A stretch of 64,000 nt of DNA. Source: Rhodoluna sp. (GTDB lineage Bacteria > Actinomycetota > Actinomycetes > Actinomycetales > Microbacteriaceae). Of this stretch, positions 54,197 to 62,480 are shown in pieces. The number at the start of each line of letters is the position of its first letter. Positions within the stretch are counted from its first letter, which is position 1. The position numbers and the translations under genes were made by a program. The stretch is from NCBI GenBank assembly GCA_024641095.1, contig JAHEDR010000001.1, forward strand, positions 62,001 through 126,000, in the 5' to 3' direction. The notes under the pieces are model-generated. The model did not search any database. It was not told the origin of the DNA and worked only from the letters and a program-made list of their open reading frames with translations.

Positions 54197-54211
54197 ACGG
54201 CTTTAAGCCGT
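54197..54211. repeat. Perfect inverted repeat after whiB
   Basis: ACGGCTT-T-AAGCCGT in the 24-bp gap before the glycosyltransferase start. No T-run follows, so it is at most a weak terminator or mRNA processing hairpin; it may tune how much of the whiB transcript continues. Confidence 0.45.
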
Positions 54212-54216
54212 TGATC

Positions 54217-57069
54217 ATGAAACCTTCTGTAGTAGCCGTCGTTGTAGTTAACGACGAACCTAATTATTTTGCGGCCACGATTGCTGCACTAAAAAAACAA
54301 AGTCGCCCGGTTGATCGAATCGTTGTTGTTGATACATCTAAAAAAGATGATTGCGCAGAAATTGCAACCGCCAACGGGCTAAACGAATTACACAAACTTC
54401 CAAGCACCTATTCACTTCAACAATCTCTTACCTATGCGACCAAGCACATAGAAGATGCTGAATGGATCTGGTTGCTGCACGATGACAGCGCACCTCAGCC
54501 TCAAGCGCTCGCCGAAATGCTTCGTGCCATCGAGCAATCACCGTCGGTTGCAATTGCTGCTCCAAAACTTGTGGACTGGCAAAACGACAAACTCGTTTCT
54601 CAACTTGGTCTTACACTCACTCCATTTGGTGATTTGTTTTCGATCGTAAATAACGAACTCGATCAATCGCAGCACGATGACATGGACGACGTACTTGCGG
54701 TCGGTACCGCCGCGGCCCTTATTCGTTTTGATGTTCTGAAACAACTTGATGGGCTAGACCCGGCTTCGCCAGAACTTGCCGCTGACTTTGATTTTTCAAT
54801 TCGTGCACGCATGGCCGGTCACCGAGTAATTGTTGTGCCTCAAGCAAAAGTTGCGCACGCTTCGTTAGCCATGCAGGGGTTGCGCGACCGCGCTTGGTTA
54901 GGCACCAACCCAAAGTCAGCACTTAGAAGAGCTGCCATTCATTTGCGCCTTGCTTACGCCCCGTTGCCGGTGGCTCTCTTGTTTTGGCTACTACTTCCGA
55001 TTATTGGTTTGGGTAGGGCAGTAGGGCGAGTAGCTGCAAAGCGCCCGGACCGTATTTGGTCTGAGCTGGCTTCAGCCGCTTGGGGTTTCTTTACCGTTGG
55101 CGCCAGATTCTCAAGCCGCTCAAATATTTCTAGAACCAGTCAAATCAAGTTTTCTAAGTTGAACAGCCTCAGGGCATCTTGGCAGCAGGTTAGAAACTCA
55201 AACCGCGCGGCTCTTGAGCGCGAGCAATCGCAGGCAACCTTGGCCGCTTTTGAGCGAGGCGAGTTTGAAGTAGAGCAAACCGCAAGTGCATCGGGGTTCG
55301 TAGCTTCTGGTGCGCTTTGGGTTGCCACAGCACTAACCGCCTTGAGCTTTGTGTTTTGGCCAACCAATCAGGCGGCCAATGGTGGCGGACTTCTACCACT
55401 TAGCGATTCTTGGGTTTCACTCTTTTCAAGAGCCGGTGCAAGTTTTCAACCGATAGGCCTTGGCTATTTTGGTCCAAGCGATCCTTTTGTGTGGGTGTTG
55501 ACCGCTCTGGGCTCACTTACTTTCTGGGCACCTTCACTTTCGCTGGCGATTCTTTTATTGCTGGCAAAGGCAATTGCTTTTTCCGGTGCCTGGCGCGTGG
55601 TTTCGCTGATTAGTGAATCAACCTTTGTTCGCATTGCTGCGGCCCTGACCTACGCTCTATGGCCAGCACTTACTCTTGCGCAACAGGAAGCACGAATTCC
55701 TGCAGTGATTGCGCAGCTTGCGTTGCCTTGGTTTGTCTTTACCGTTGCGCGTGCGGCTGGTATTGGTAAGGCAAACTTCTCAACTCAGACTTGGTCATGG
55801 GTTGCAGTTGCCGGTCTTTTACTTTTTGTAATTTCTGCAAGCGCGCCAAACACTCTGCCGATTCTGTTGGTTGCACTTGCGTTGGTTATTTTGGTGCGCA
55901 TTCGCAAGATTGGTTTCTTGATTTGGATTCCGCTACCGGCAGCGGCGGTCTTTGGTCCAACCGTTCTCTATTACCTAGTTGGCATCTTTGAACCGCTAGC
56001 AATTTTTGCCGACCCGGGCTTGCCTCTTCAGAGTGCAAGCGTTCCGCTGTGGCAACTAATGCTTGGTGGCAGCAGCTTTGGTTTTGAACTTCCGTTCGTC
56101 GGTCAGGTATCGGGCTGGGTAATGATTCCGGTACTGTTGTTTGCGCTCTTGGCACTGATCAGCAAGCGCTGGGGAACAGCCTTTGTGGTTTGGATCGCCG
56201 CAATCGCAACGGCAGCAACAGCATGGTTAGTTTCTGGACTTTCGTTTGCGGCAGTGGGCGTGGGTTCAAGCGTGAGGTCAGTTGATTTCGTAAACGGTTC
56301 ACCTGCGGCACTGCTGGGTCTTTTTGGTTTGCTAATTGCAATCCTGTTGGCGCTTGCCCTAAATGAAATAAAGGCAAGCCGTGCTCGCAAGGTAATAGGT
56401 GCAGCCCTGGCGTTTGTTTCCCTGTTGCCTAGCCTTGCTCTTCTAGTTACTGCAAACCCAGGCCTTAGTTACACCAATGGCCGCGTGGTGCCATCTATCG
56501 TTGCAGCCGAGGCCGCTCAGGGCAGTGCGCTAAAAATGCTGGTGATTAATCCCGAAGTTAAACCAGACGGCTCAATTCTTTTTGGTGCCGAAATTGTTTC
56601 TGGCGATGGCGTGCAGTTAGAAGATGTGAGTCTTAGTTACCGTTTTGCGTTGAACTCGGTGAAACAAACTCGTGCCAGCGAATACGAGACCGTCTCGCAA
56701 TTGGTTGCTGACTTGGCTTCGGCTAACGGGACTGATTTGAAGTCAACAATCGATAAGGCTGGAGTGGGCTACGTGCTGGTGCCAGATCAGACCTCGGCAA
56801 TCTCAAGCCAGTTGGCAATTGGTTTGGATTCGGTTAAGGAACTTGAGTCAGTAGGTTCAACAGATTTTGGCAGACTTTGGCGAGTGCGTACTCCTAGCCA
56901 AGAACTTCTAAACGCACAGCTACAGCAAACCTCGCCTTGGTCAATCACTAAGGTCGTGCAGCTCACCGTTCTATTAGGTTTTGTGCTGCTTGCAATTCCA
57001 ACCACTAACCAACGTCGCCGAGTATCAGGCGACAGTGAGATTTTTGTTGAGGCGGGTGACGAAAACTAA
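54217..57069 (+). CDS. Large membrane glycosyltransferase (GT2 + polytopic domain)
   Basis: 950 residues from the ATG at 54217 (a TTG lies two codons earlier). The N-terminal GT2 domain (about 1-240) has VVAVVVVNDEPNYF, WIWLLHDDSAPQP (metal-binding DD) and FDFSIRARMAGHRV. A linker with basic residues leads to a long region with more than ten helices (about 350-770), then an extracytoplasmic stretch and a last helix near 920. This layout fits actinobacterial transferases that build wall galactan, rhamnosyl or mannosyl polymers. Donor unknown; GDP-mannose is possible given manA/B/C. Confidence 0.85.
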   Translation: MKPSVVAVVVVNDEPNYFAATIAALKKQSRPVDRIVVVDTSKKDDCAEIATANGLNELHKLPSTYSLQQSLTYATKHIEDAEWIWLLHDDSAPQPQALAEMLRAIEQSPSVAIAAPKLVDWQNDKLVSQLGLTLTPFGDLFSIVNNELDQSQHDDMDDVLAVGTAAALIRFDVLKQLDGLDPASPELAADFDFSIRARMAGHRVIVVPQAKVAHASLAMQGLRDRAWLGTNPKSALRRAAIHLRLAYAPLPVALLFWLLLPIIGLGRAVGRVAAKRPDRIWSELASAAWGFFTVGARFSSRSNISRTSQIKFSKLNSLRASWQQVRNSNRAALEREQSQATLAAFERGEFEVEQTASASGFVASGALWVATALTALSFVFWPTNQAANGGGLLPLSDSWVSLFSRAGASFQPIGLGYFGPSDPFVWVLTALGSLTFWAPSLSLAILLLLAKAIAFSGAWRVVSLISESTFVRIAAALTYALWPALTLAQQEARIPAVIAQLALPWFVFTVARAAGIGKANFSTQTWSWVAVAGLLLFVISASAPNTLPILLVALALVILVRIRKIGFLIWIPLPAAAVFGPTVLYYLVGIFEPLAIFADPGLPLQSASVPLWQLMLGGSSFGFELPFVGQVSGWVMIPVLLFALLALISKRWGTAFVVWIAAIATAATAWLVSGLSFAAVGVGSSVRSVDFVNGSPAALLGLFGLLIAILLALALNEIKASRARKVIGAALAFVSLLPSLALLVTANPGLSYTNGRVVPSIVAAEAAQGSALKMLVINPEVKPDGSILFGAEIVSGDGVQLEDVSLSYRFALNSVKQTRASEYETVSQLVADLASANGTDLKSTIDKAGVGYVLVPDQTSAISSQLAIGLDSVKELESVGSTDFGRLWRVRTPSQELLNAQLQQTSPWSITKVVQLTVLLGFVLLAIPTTNQRRRVSGDSEIFVEAGDEN

Positions 57070-58394
57070 TGTTCAAAAAAGTTTCCATTCTGCTGATTGT
57101 TCTTGTAGCCCTGGTGGGTGGCACCTTATTTGCACCGGCGTTGAAATTACAGATCGGCACCGTGCCGGCATCAACTGAGTTGTCGGTAAAAGCCAGAGAT
57201 CTAAAGCTTGCCTGCCCAGGCTCGCTTTATAAGGCTGGCGGGGCCAATGGCACAACGCTTGGCAACTTCGCTCACGTTGGCACCGAGAGCTATGCCGCAC
57301 AGTTCAATTCAAATTCCGGAGCAACCCTAAGCACCAATAGCGGTGTCTACACGGTTTCGGCGGCGAATGATTCGGTGACTCAGGGCTCGGTTCTTTTGAA
57401 TGCAAGTCAGTACCAAAACGCATCAGGTGCAACCCTCAAAGGCCTTGCCGCTACCAACTGCCAGTTGCCAAGCAATGATTTCTGGTTGCTGGGCGGAGAC
57501 ACCACCACGGGTCGCGAAGCCTTGTTGGTGCTGCGCAACGTTAGCGAAGTTGATGCCACCGTAAGCCTGGAGATTTTTAGTGAGGCCGGTTCGGTTGAGG
57601 CGCCTGGCCTAAACGGCATTGCGGTTGTTGCCGGTAAGTCAACCGTTGTTCCACTCTCTGGAGTGGTGCCAAAGACCAAGAGCTTCATGACGCACGTCAC
57701 CTCTAACGGCGGAGAAATTGCCGGTTGGATTCAGCAGCGCACGGTGCGCGGTCTTTCGGCCGGCGGTGTTGATTACGTTTCACCGTCTCCAGAGTTCGCC
57801 AAGAATCTTGTAATTCCTGGAATCTTTATTCGTGGTGCCAAGACTGCAGCAAAACTTGCCGCTGCCAATGCCGATTACAAAGATCTAGTTCCGGTGCTGC
57901 GTGTGTTTGTGCCTGGCAATCAACAGGCCACTGTCACTGCACAGGTTGCCGGTTCAAATGCAAAAACATTTGGCACGGTGGTTCGCCAGACTGTAAAACC
58001 TGGCACAGTGCTTGACATTCCAATTGCCGGTTTGAAAGACGGCGACTTCGTGGCGGTACTTTCAGCTGATGTTGAAATTCAAGCATCGGTGATGTTGCCA
58101 AGAGTTACCGCAAGCACCGCACCTGATTTCACTTGGATTCCGGCTGCCGAAAAATTCACCGGCAAGAGAAACATCACAATTCCAAATGTTGGAATCTCTA
58201 AGCTTTGCGTCTACAACGACAAGACCGGTGCAATTGATGTCTTGGTGGTATCACCTGGCTCTACATATTCATTCACCGGGAGTGAGTCAGCGATTTACGC
58301 AAACTTGATTATGGATATCGACGGAACCGTCGCAAACCTATCGGTATTGGATCAGAAGAATGCCGGCGGCAAGGTAGAGGTTAACGTCCGCTAA
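57069..58394 (+). CDS. DUF5719-family secreted/membrane-anchored protein
   Basis: 441 residues, starting on the stop of the glycosyltransferase (TAATG). One N-terminal helix (about 5-25) serves as signal anchor; the rest is beta-rich and extracytoplasmic, with CPGSLYK near the start and WIPAAEKFTGKRNITIPN near the end. I recognise the neighbourhood and overall form as DUF5719, found next to this glycosyltransferase in many actinobacteria. It probably works with that enzyme. The stop overlaps the convergent gene by 4 bp. Confidence 0.75.
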   Translation: MFKKVSILLIVLVALVGGTLFAPALKLQIGTVPASTELSVKARDLKLACPGSLYKAGGANGTTLGNFAHVGTESYAAQFNSNSGATLSTNSGVYTVSAANDSVTQGSVLLNASQYQNASGATLKGLAATNCQLPSNDFWLLGGDTTTGREALLVLRNVSEVDATVSLEIFSEAGSVEAPGLNGIAVVAGKSTVVPLSGVVPKTKSFMTHVTSNGGEIAGWIQQRTVRGLSAGGVDYVSPSPEFAKNLVIPGIFIRGAKTAAKLAAANADYKDLVPVLRVFVPGNQQATVTAQVAGSNAKTFGTVVRQTVKPGTVLDIPIAGLKDGDFVAVLSADVEIQASVMLPRVTASTAPDFTWIPAAEKFTGKRNITIPNVGISKLCVYNDKTGAIDVLVVSPGSTYSFTGSESAIYANLIMDIDGTVANLSVLDQKNAGGKVEVNVR

Positions 58395-58810
58395 TCGCGG
58401 TAGCGGTCTGGCACCAGATCCCAGGGGTCTTTGCCAATCAAGTGACCAACTGCAGCAAAAACATATTCCTCAATGTGCATGCGCTCGTGCAGGGCGTCGG
58501 TGCGGCGATGGTGGCCAAGTCTTTCAATCGGCAATCGGTAAATCACAATCTTCATTTGATCGCGCTTCACCGCCCAGCGGCGCACGTTCTTAGATTCCGG
58601 GTTGATCGCTGGGGCATCCATGACCTCCCAGTCCAGATCAATCAGTTCCTCGGGCCAGGCATTCTTTAGGTACTCCACGGTGCCCGAAACAATTTGCTCA
58701 AACCCCGATAGCCTCCGGCCGCCGGGAAGCAGGTTGGTGATTAGGGGCTGGCGCATGCCTCGACCGTGACGGTCTCTATCTACGCGGTTTGTGCGCCCCA
58801 GGTCAGCCAT
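58391..58810 (-). CDS. Metallopeptidase-like family protein (zincin_1 type)
   Basis: 139 residues. Arg-rich start (NRVDRDRHGRGMRQPL), then the family segments EYLKNAWPEELIDLDWEVMDAP and IVIYRLPIERLG, and a C-terminal HERMHIEEYVFAAVGHLIGK. HERMH has the HExxH spelling of a zinc site, but many actinobacterial relatives lack a good zinc motif, so activity is uncertain. Located beside whiB and manB as in related genomes. Start 6 nt behind TAAACT. Confidence 0.78.
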   Translation of the reverse strand: MADLGRTNRVDRDRHGRGMRQPLITNLLPGGRRLSGFEQIVSGTVEYLKNAWPEELIDLDWEVMDAPAINPESKNVRRWAVKRDQMKIVIYRLPIERLGHHRRTDALHERMHIEEYVFAAVGHLIGKDPWDLVPDRYRD

Positions 58811-58816
58811 GGCTCC

Positions 58817-58822
58817 AGTTTA
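58817..58822 (-). promoter_or_regulatory. -10 box TAAACT of the metallopeptidase-like gene, leaderless
   Basis: Minus strand TAAACT, six bases (GGAGCC), ATG at 58810. Confidence 0.55.
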
Positions 58823-58854
58823 TGGGTGGCAATTTAGGCCCCATGCCCGCTTGG

Positions 58855-58860
58855 TAAACT
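58855..58860 (+). promoter_or_regulatory. -10 box TAAACT of manB, leaderless
   Basis: TAAACT, seven bases (TGGCCTA), ATG at 58868. The two divergent -10 boxes here are only 32 bp apart. Confidence 0.55.
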
Positions 58861-58867
58861 TGGCCTA

Positions 58868-60301
58868 ATGAATATTGATTGGGATGCGATCGTCAAGACT
58901 TACGACGTACGCGGTTTAGTAGGCAAGTCACTCACCACTGAAATTGTGACTGCGCTAGCCGCCGGTTTCGTAGACGAACTGGGCGCAGCCGGCCAAGACG
59001 TAATCGTTGGTCACGATATGCGCGATTCATCCCCGGAGTTTGCCGACGCATTTGCCATTGGCGCACAGGCTCGAGGAGCCAACGTTGTTTCAATCGGACT
59101 TTGCTCAACCGATGAGTCCTACTTTGCCTCTGGTGTACTTGATGCTCCGGCAGCAATGTTTACCGCTAGCCACAACCCGGCCACCTATAACGGAATTAAG
59201 TTTTCTCGTGCTGGCGCACGTGGCATCAGCCTTGACACCGGCCTGGCTGCAATTCGCGATCGCGCAAAGGTTTATTTGCAAGACGGTCTAGAAGAAGTTG
59301 ATGAGCCAGGAACCTACCGCGACCTTCACATTTTGGTTCAGTACGCAAGCTACCTTCGCGAGCTTGTTGACCTAAGTTCAATTCGCCCACTAAAGGTTGT
59401 TGTTGATGCCGGTAACGGAATGGGTGGCATGACAGTGCCGGCAGTTCTGGGTCACGCCAGCGATCTTGAGGCGCTACCACTTCAGATCATCCCAATGTAC
59501 TTTGAGCTAGACGGAACCTTCCCTAACCACGAAGCAAATCCGCTTGATCCAAAAAACCTGGTTGATCTTCAAAAGGCAGTTGTTGAACACGGTGCAGATA
59601 TCGGTTTGGCATTTGATGGCGATGCCGACCGTTGCTTTGTGATTGATGAACTTGGCGAGCCAGTTACACCATCTGCAGTTGCCGCAATTGTTGCTCGTCG
59701 CGAGATTGCTCGCGAAAAGGCAACCAACCCTGGTGCACCAATCACTGTGCTGCACAATCTTTTGACCTCACGCGTGGTTGAAGAGGTAATTGCCGAAGAA
59801 GGCGCAAAGCCAGTAAAGACCAAGGTTGGTCACTCGCTAATCAAAGACAAGATGGCCGAAACCAAAGCTATTTTTGGTGGCGAGCACTCTGCGCACTATT
59901 ACTTCAGAGACTTCTGGGGTGCAGACAACGGAATGTTGGCGGCAATGCACGTGTTGGCTGAATTTGGTTCACAAAGTTCGCCACTTTCGGAATTCGCAAA
60001 GCAGTACAACCCTTATTACTTAAGCGGTGAGATTAACTCAACCGTTTCAGACGTGCCAGCGGCCAAGTCACGTGTGCAGGATGCCTTTGCATCTCGTGCA
60101 GGCTTTGACGAGTTCGATGGCATTACCGCAAGAAACAAACAAGAGCTAGGCAAGCCTGCTGATGCTGGTTCATGGTGGTGGTTCAACGTTCGAGCTTCGA
60201 ACACAGAGCCATTGCTTCGTTTAAACGTCGAGGCTTCATCTGAAGCTTTGATGATCCAGATCCGTGATGAGGTTCTAGGCCTCATCCAGCAGAAAGCATA
60301 A
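58868..60301 (+). CDS. manB: Phosphomannomutase
   Basis: 477 residues. [13 protein letters not shown] opens the protein, Ser101 in [16 protein letters not shown] is the phospho-serine, [11 protein letters not shown] the metal loop, [19 protein letters not shown] the sugar-binding loop and [14 protein letters not shown] the phosphate loop. Makes mannose-1-phosphate for ManC. The stop is 2 bp before ahcY. Confidence 0.95.
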   Translation: MNIDWDAIVKTYDVRGLVGKSLTTEIVTALAAGFVDELGAAGQDVIVGHDMRDSSPEFADAFAIGAQARGANVVSIGLCSTDESYFASGVLDAPAAMFTASHNPATYNGIKFSRAGARGISLDTGLAAIRDRAKVYLQDGLEEVDEPGTYRDLHILVQYASYLRELVDLSSIRPLKVVVDAGNGMGGMTVPAVLGHASDLEALPLQIIPMYFELDGTFPNHEANPLDPKNLVDLQKAVVEHGADIGLAFDGDADRCFVIDELGEPVTPSAVAAIVARREIAREKATNPGAPITVLHNLLTSRVVEEVIAEEGAKPVKTKVGHSLIKDKMAETKAIFGGEHSAHYYFRDFWGADNGMLAAMHVLAEFGSQSSPLSEFAKQYNPYYLSGEINSTVSDVPAAKSRVQDAFASRAGFDEFDGITARNKQELGKPADAGSWWWFNVRASNTEPLLRLNVEASSEALMIQIRDEVLGLIQQKA

Positions 60302-60303
60302 AA

Positions 60304-61779
60304 ATGTCTCAAACCAAAACCAAGTTTGATTTCAAAGTTGCCGATCTTTCACTGGCTGTAGCCGGCCGTCACCAGATTCGCCTTGCCGAAAACGAGATGC
60401 CAGGCCTAGTGGCACTTCGTTCAGAATTTTCTGCAGCGCAACCACTTAAAGGTGCGCGTATCACCGGTTCTTTGCACATGACAGTGCAGACCGCAATTTT
60501 GATTGAGACCCTGGTTGCTCTTGGCGCACAGGTGCGTTGGGCATCTTGCAACATCTTTTCAACTCAAGATGAAGCAGCCGCCGCCGTTGTAGTTGGCGCA
60601 AACGGAACCGTTGAAGACCCACAGGGAACTCCGGTTTTTGCTTGGAAGGGCGAGAGCCTTGAAGAGTACTGGTGGTGCACCGACCGCATTTTTGATTGGT
60701 CTGCAGAGGCCGAAGCTGCTGGTGAAAACTACACCGGCCCAAACATGATTCTTGACGACGGTGGCGACGCAACACTTTTGGTTCACAAGGGCCGCGAGTT
60801 TGAGCTTGCCGGTTCTGTTCCGGCTACCGGAGCAGACGACAGTCACGAATACGGTGTGATTCTTGAATTGCTTCGCGCGTCATTAAAAAATGACCCAACC
60901 CGATTCACTCGCATCGCAGCCGAAATCAAAGGCGTGACCGAGGAAACCACAACCGGTGTTCACCGTCTTTACGAATTCCACAAGCGCGGCGAACTTTTGT
61001 TCCCGGCAATCAACGTGAATGACTCGGTTACCAAATCTAAGTTTGATAACAAGTACGGTATTCGTCACTCATTGCCAGACGGCCTAAACCGCGCAACCGA
61101 TACCTTGATGGGCGGCAAGACCTGTTTCGTTGCCGGCTACGGTGACGTGGGTAAGGGTTCTGCCGAGGCGCTTCGAGGTCAGGGTGCACGAGTCATCGTG
61201 AGCGAGATTGATCCAATTTGTGCACTTCAGGCAGTGATGGATGGCTTCCAGGTTGCAACCCTTGAATCTGTGATTGAAACCGTAGACATCTTTGTTACCG
61301 CGACCGGCAACACTGCAATCATCAAGCCAGAGCACCTGCTAAAGATGAAGCACCAGGCAATCGTTGCCAACGTTGGTCACTTTGATGACGAAGTTGACAT
61401 GGCTGGCATCAACCAGATTCCTGGCGTGGAGAAAATTGAAATCAAGCCACAGGTTCACGAGTGGCGCCTGCCGAACGGTAGATCGGTGTTGATTCTTTCT
61501 GAGGGCCGTCTGATGAACCTTGGCAACGCCACCGGCCACCCAAGTTTTGTGATGAGCACCTCATTTGCCAACCAGGTTTTGGCCCAGATTGAGCTGTTCA
61601 CCAAGACAGCCGAGTACCCATTGGGCGTGCACATCCTGCCAAAGACCCTCGACGAAAAAGTTGCACGTTTGCACTTGAGCGCTCTTGGTGTTGAATTGAC
61701 ACAGTTGAGCACTGAGCAAGCCCGCTATATTGGTGTACCAGTAGCAGGTCCATACAAAGTGGATCACTACCGCTACTAA
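60304..61779 (+). CDS. ahcY: S-adenosylhomocysteinase
   Basis: 491 residues, the long form with an insert near 150-200. Hydrolyses S-adenosylhomocysteine to adenosine and homocysteine, keeping methyltransferases free of product inhibition. [43 protein letters not shown] in two halves (NAD site) and the C-terminal Lys/Tyr tail [12 protein letters not shown] are diagnostic. Co-transcribed with manB; the adenosine can go to salvage. Confidence 0.97.
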   Translation: MSQTKTKFDFKVADLSLAVAGRHQIRLAENEMPGLVALRSEFSAAQPLKGARITGSLHMTVQTAILIETLVALGAQVRWASCNIFSTQDEAAAAVVVGANGTVEDPQGTPVFAWKGESLEEYWWCTDRIFDWSAEAEAAGENYTGPNMILDDGGDATLLVHKGREFELAGSVPATGADDSHEYGVILELLRASLKNDPTRFTRIAAEIKGVTEETTTGVHRLYEFHKRGELLFPAINVNDSVTKSKFDNKYGIRHSLPDGLNRATDTLMGGKTCFVAGYGDVGKGSAEALRGQGARVIVSEIDPICALQAVMDGFQVATLESVIETVDIFVTATGNTAIIKPEHLLKMKHQAIVANVGHFDDEVDMAGINQIPGVEKIEIKPQVHEWRLPNGRSVLILSEGRLMNLGNATGHPSFVMSTSFANQVLAQIELFTKTAEYPLGVHILPKTLDEKVARLHLSALGVELTQLSTEQARYIGVPVAGPYKVDHYRY

Positions 61780-61802
61780 TAGCAACAAGATACGAGGAGC
61801 AC

Positions 61803-62480
61803 ATGGCGCACAAGATTTTGGTCGTTGATGACGACAACGCGCTTCGCGAGATGGTGGGCATTGTGCTTGAGGCCGAAGGCTTTGAGGTCAGCTACCACGA
61901 TGCCGGTACCGGTGCTCTAGACGCATTCAAGAAGGCAGAGCCAGACCTGGTCCTTCTTGACGTGATGTTGCCGGGTAAAGACGGCATCGAAGTTTGCAAG
62001 GAAATTCGCGCAAACTCTGGAACACCAATCATCATGTTGACTGCCAAGACCGAAAGCGAAGATGTTGTTCGCGGACTTGAAGCCGGTGCAGATGACTACG
62101 TTGTTAAGCCTTTTGATCCAACAGTTTTGCTAGCTCGTATTCGTGCGCGACTTCGCCCACTAGAGAAGGCAGACAGCGAGACTGTTCAGATTGGTCCTTT
62201 GACTCTGGACATTGTTGGCCACGAAGTTCGTCGCGGCACCGAAAAGCTATTGCTTACTCCGCTTGAATTTAATCTTTTGCTAACTCTGGCGCTAAAGCCA
62301 AAGCAGGTATTCACTCGAGAGATGCTGCTTGAACTTGTTTGGGGTTACCACTACAAGGCAGACACTCGTTTGGTGAACGTGCACGTGCAGCGTCTGCGTT
62401 CAAAAATCGAAGACGACGTAGACAATCCAAAAATCGTGACCACCGTTCGCGGAATTGGTTATAAGGCTGGCCAAGGCTAA
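61803..62480 (+). CDS. mtrA: Response regulator MtrA
   Basis: 225 residues, OmpR class. Receiver with Asp10-Asp11, phospho-acceptor Asp53 in LVLLDVMLPGKDG and Lys in YVVKPFDP. The winged helix (about 128-223) has LTPLEFNLLLTLALKPKQVFTREMLLE split by a short turn, and ends VVTTVRGIGYKAG in similar form. Controls wall hydrolases and division in actinobacteria. AGGAG lies 8 nt upstream; mtrB starts directly after the stop. Confidence 0.97.
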   Translation: MAHKILVVDDDNALREMVGIVLEAEGFEVSYHDAGTGALDAFKKAEPDLVLLDVMLPGKDGIEVCKEIRANSGTPIIMLTAKTESEDVVRGLEAGADDYVVKPFDPTVLLARIRARLRPLEKADSETVQIGPLTLDIVGHEVRRGTEKLLLTPLEFNLLLTLALKPKQVFTREMLLELVWGYHYKADTRLVNVHVQRLRSKIEDDVDNPKIVTTVRGIGYKAGQG

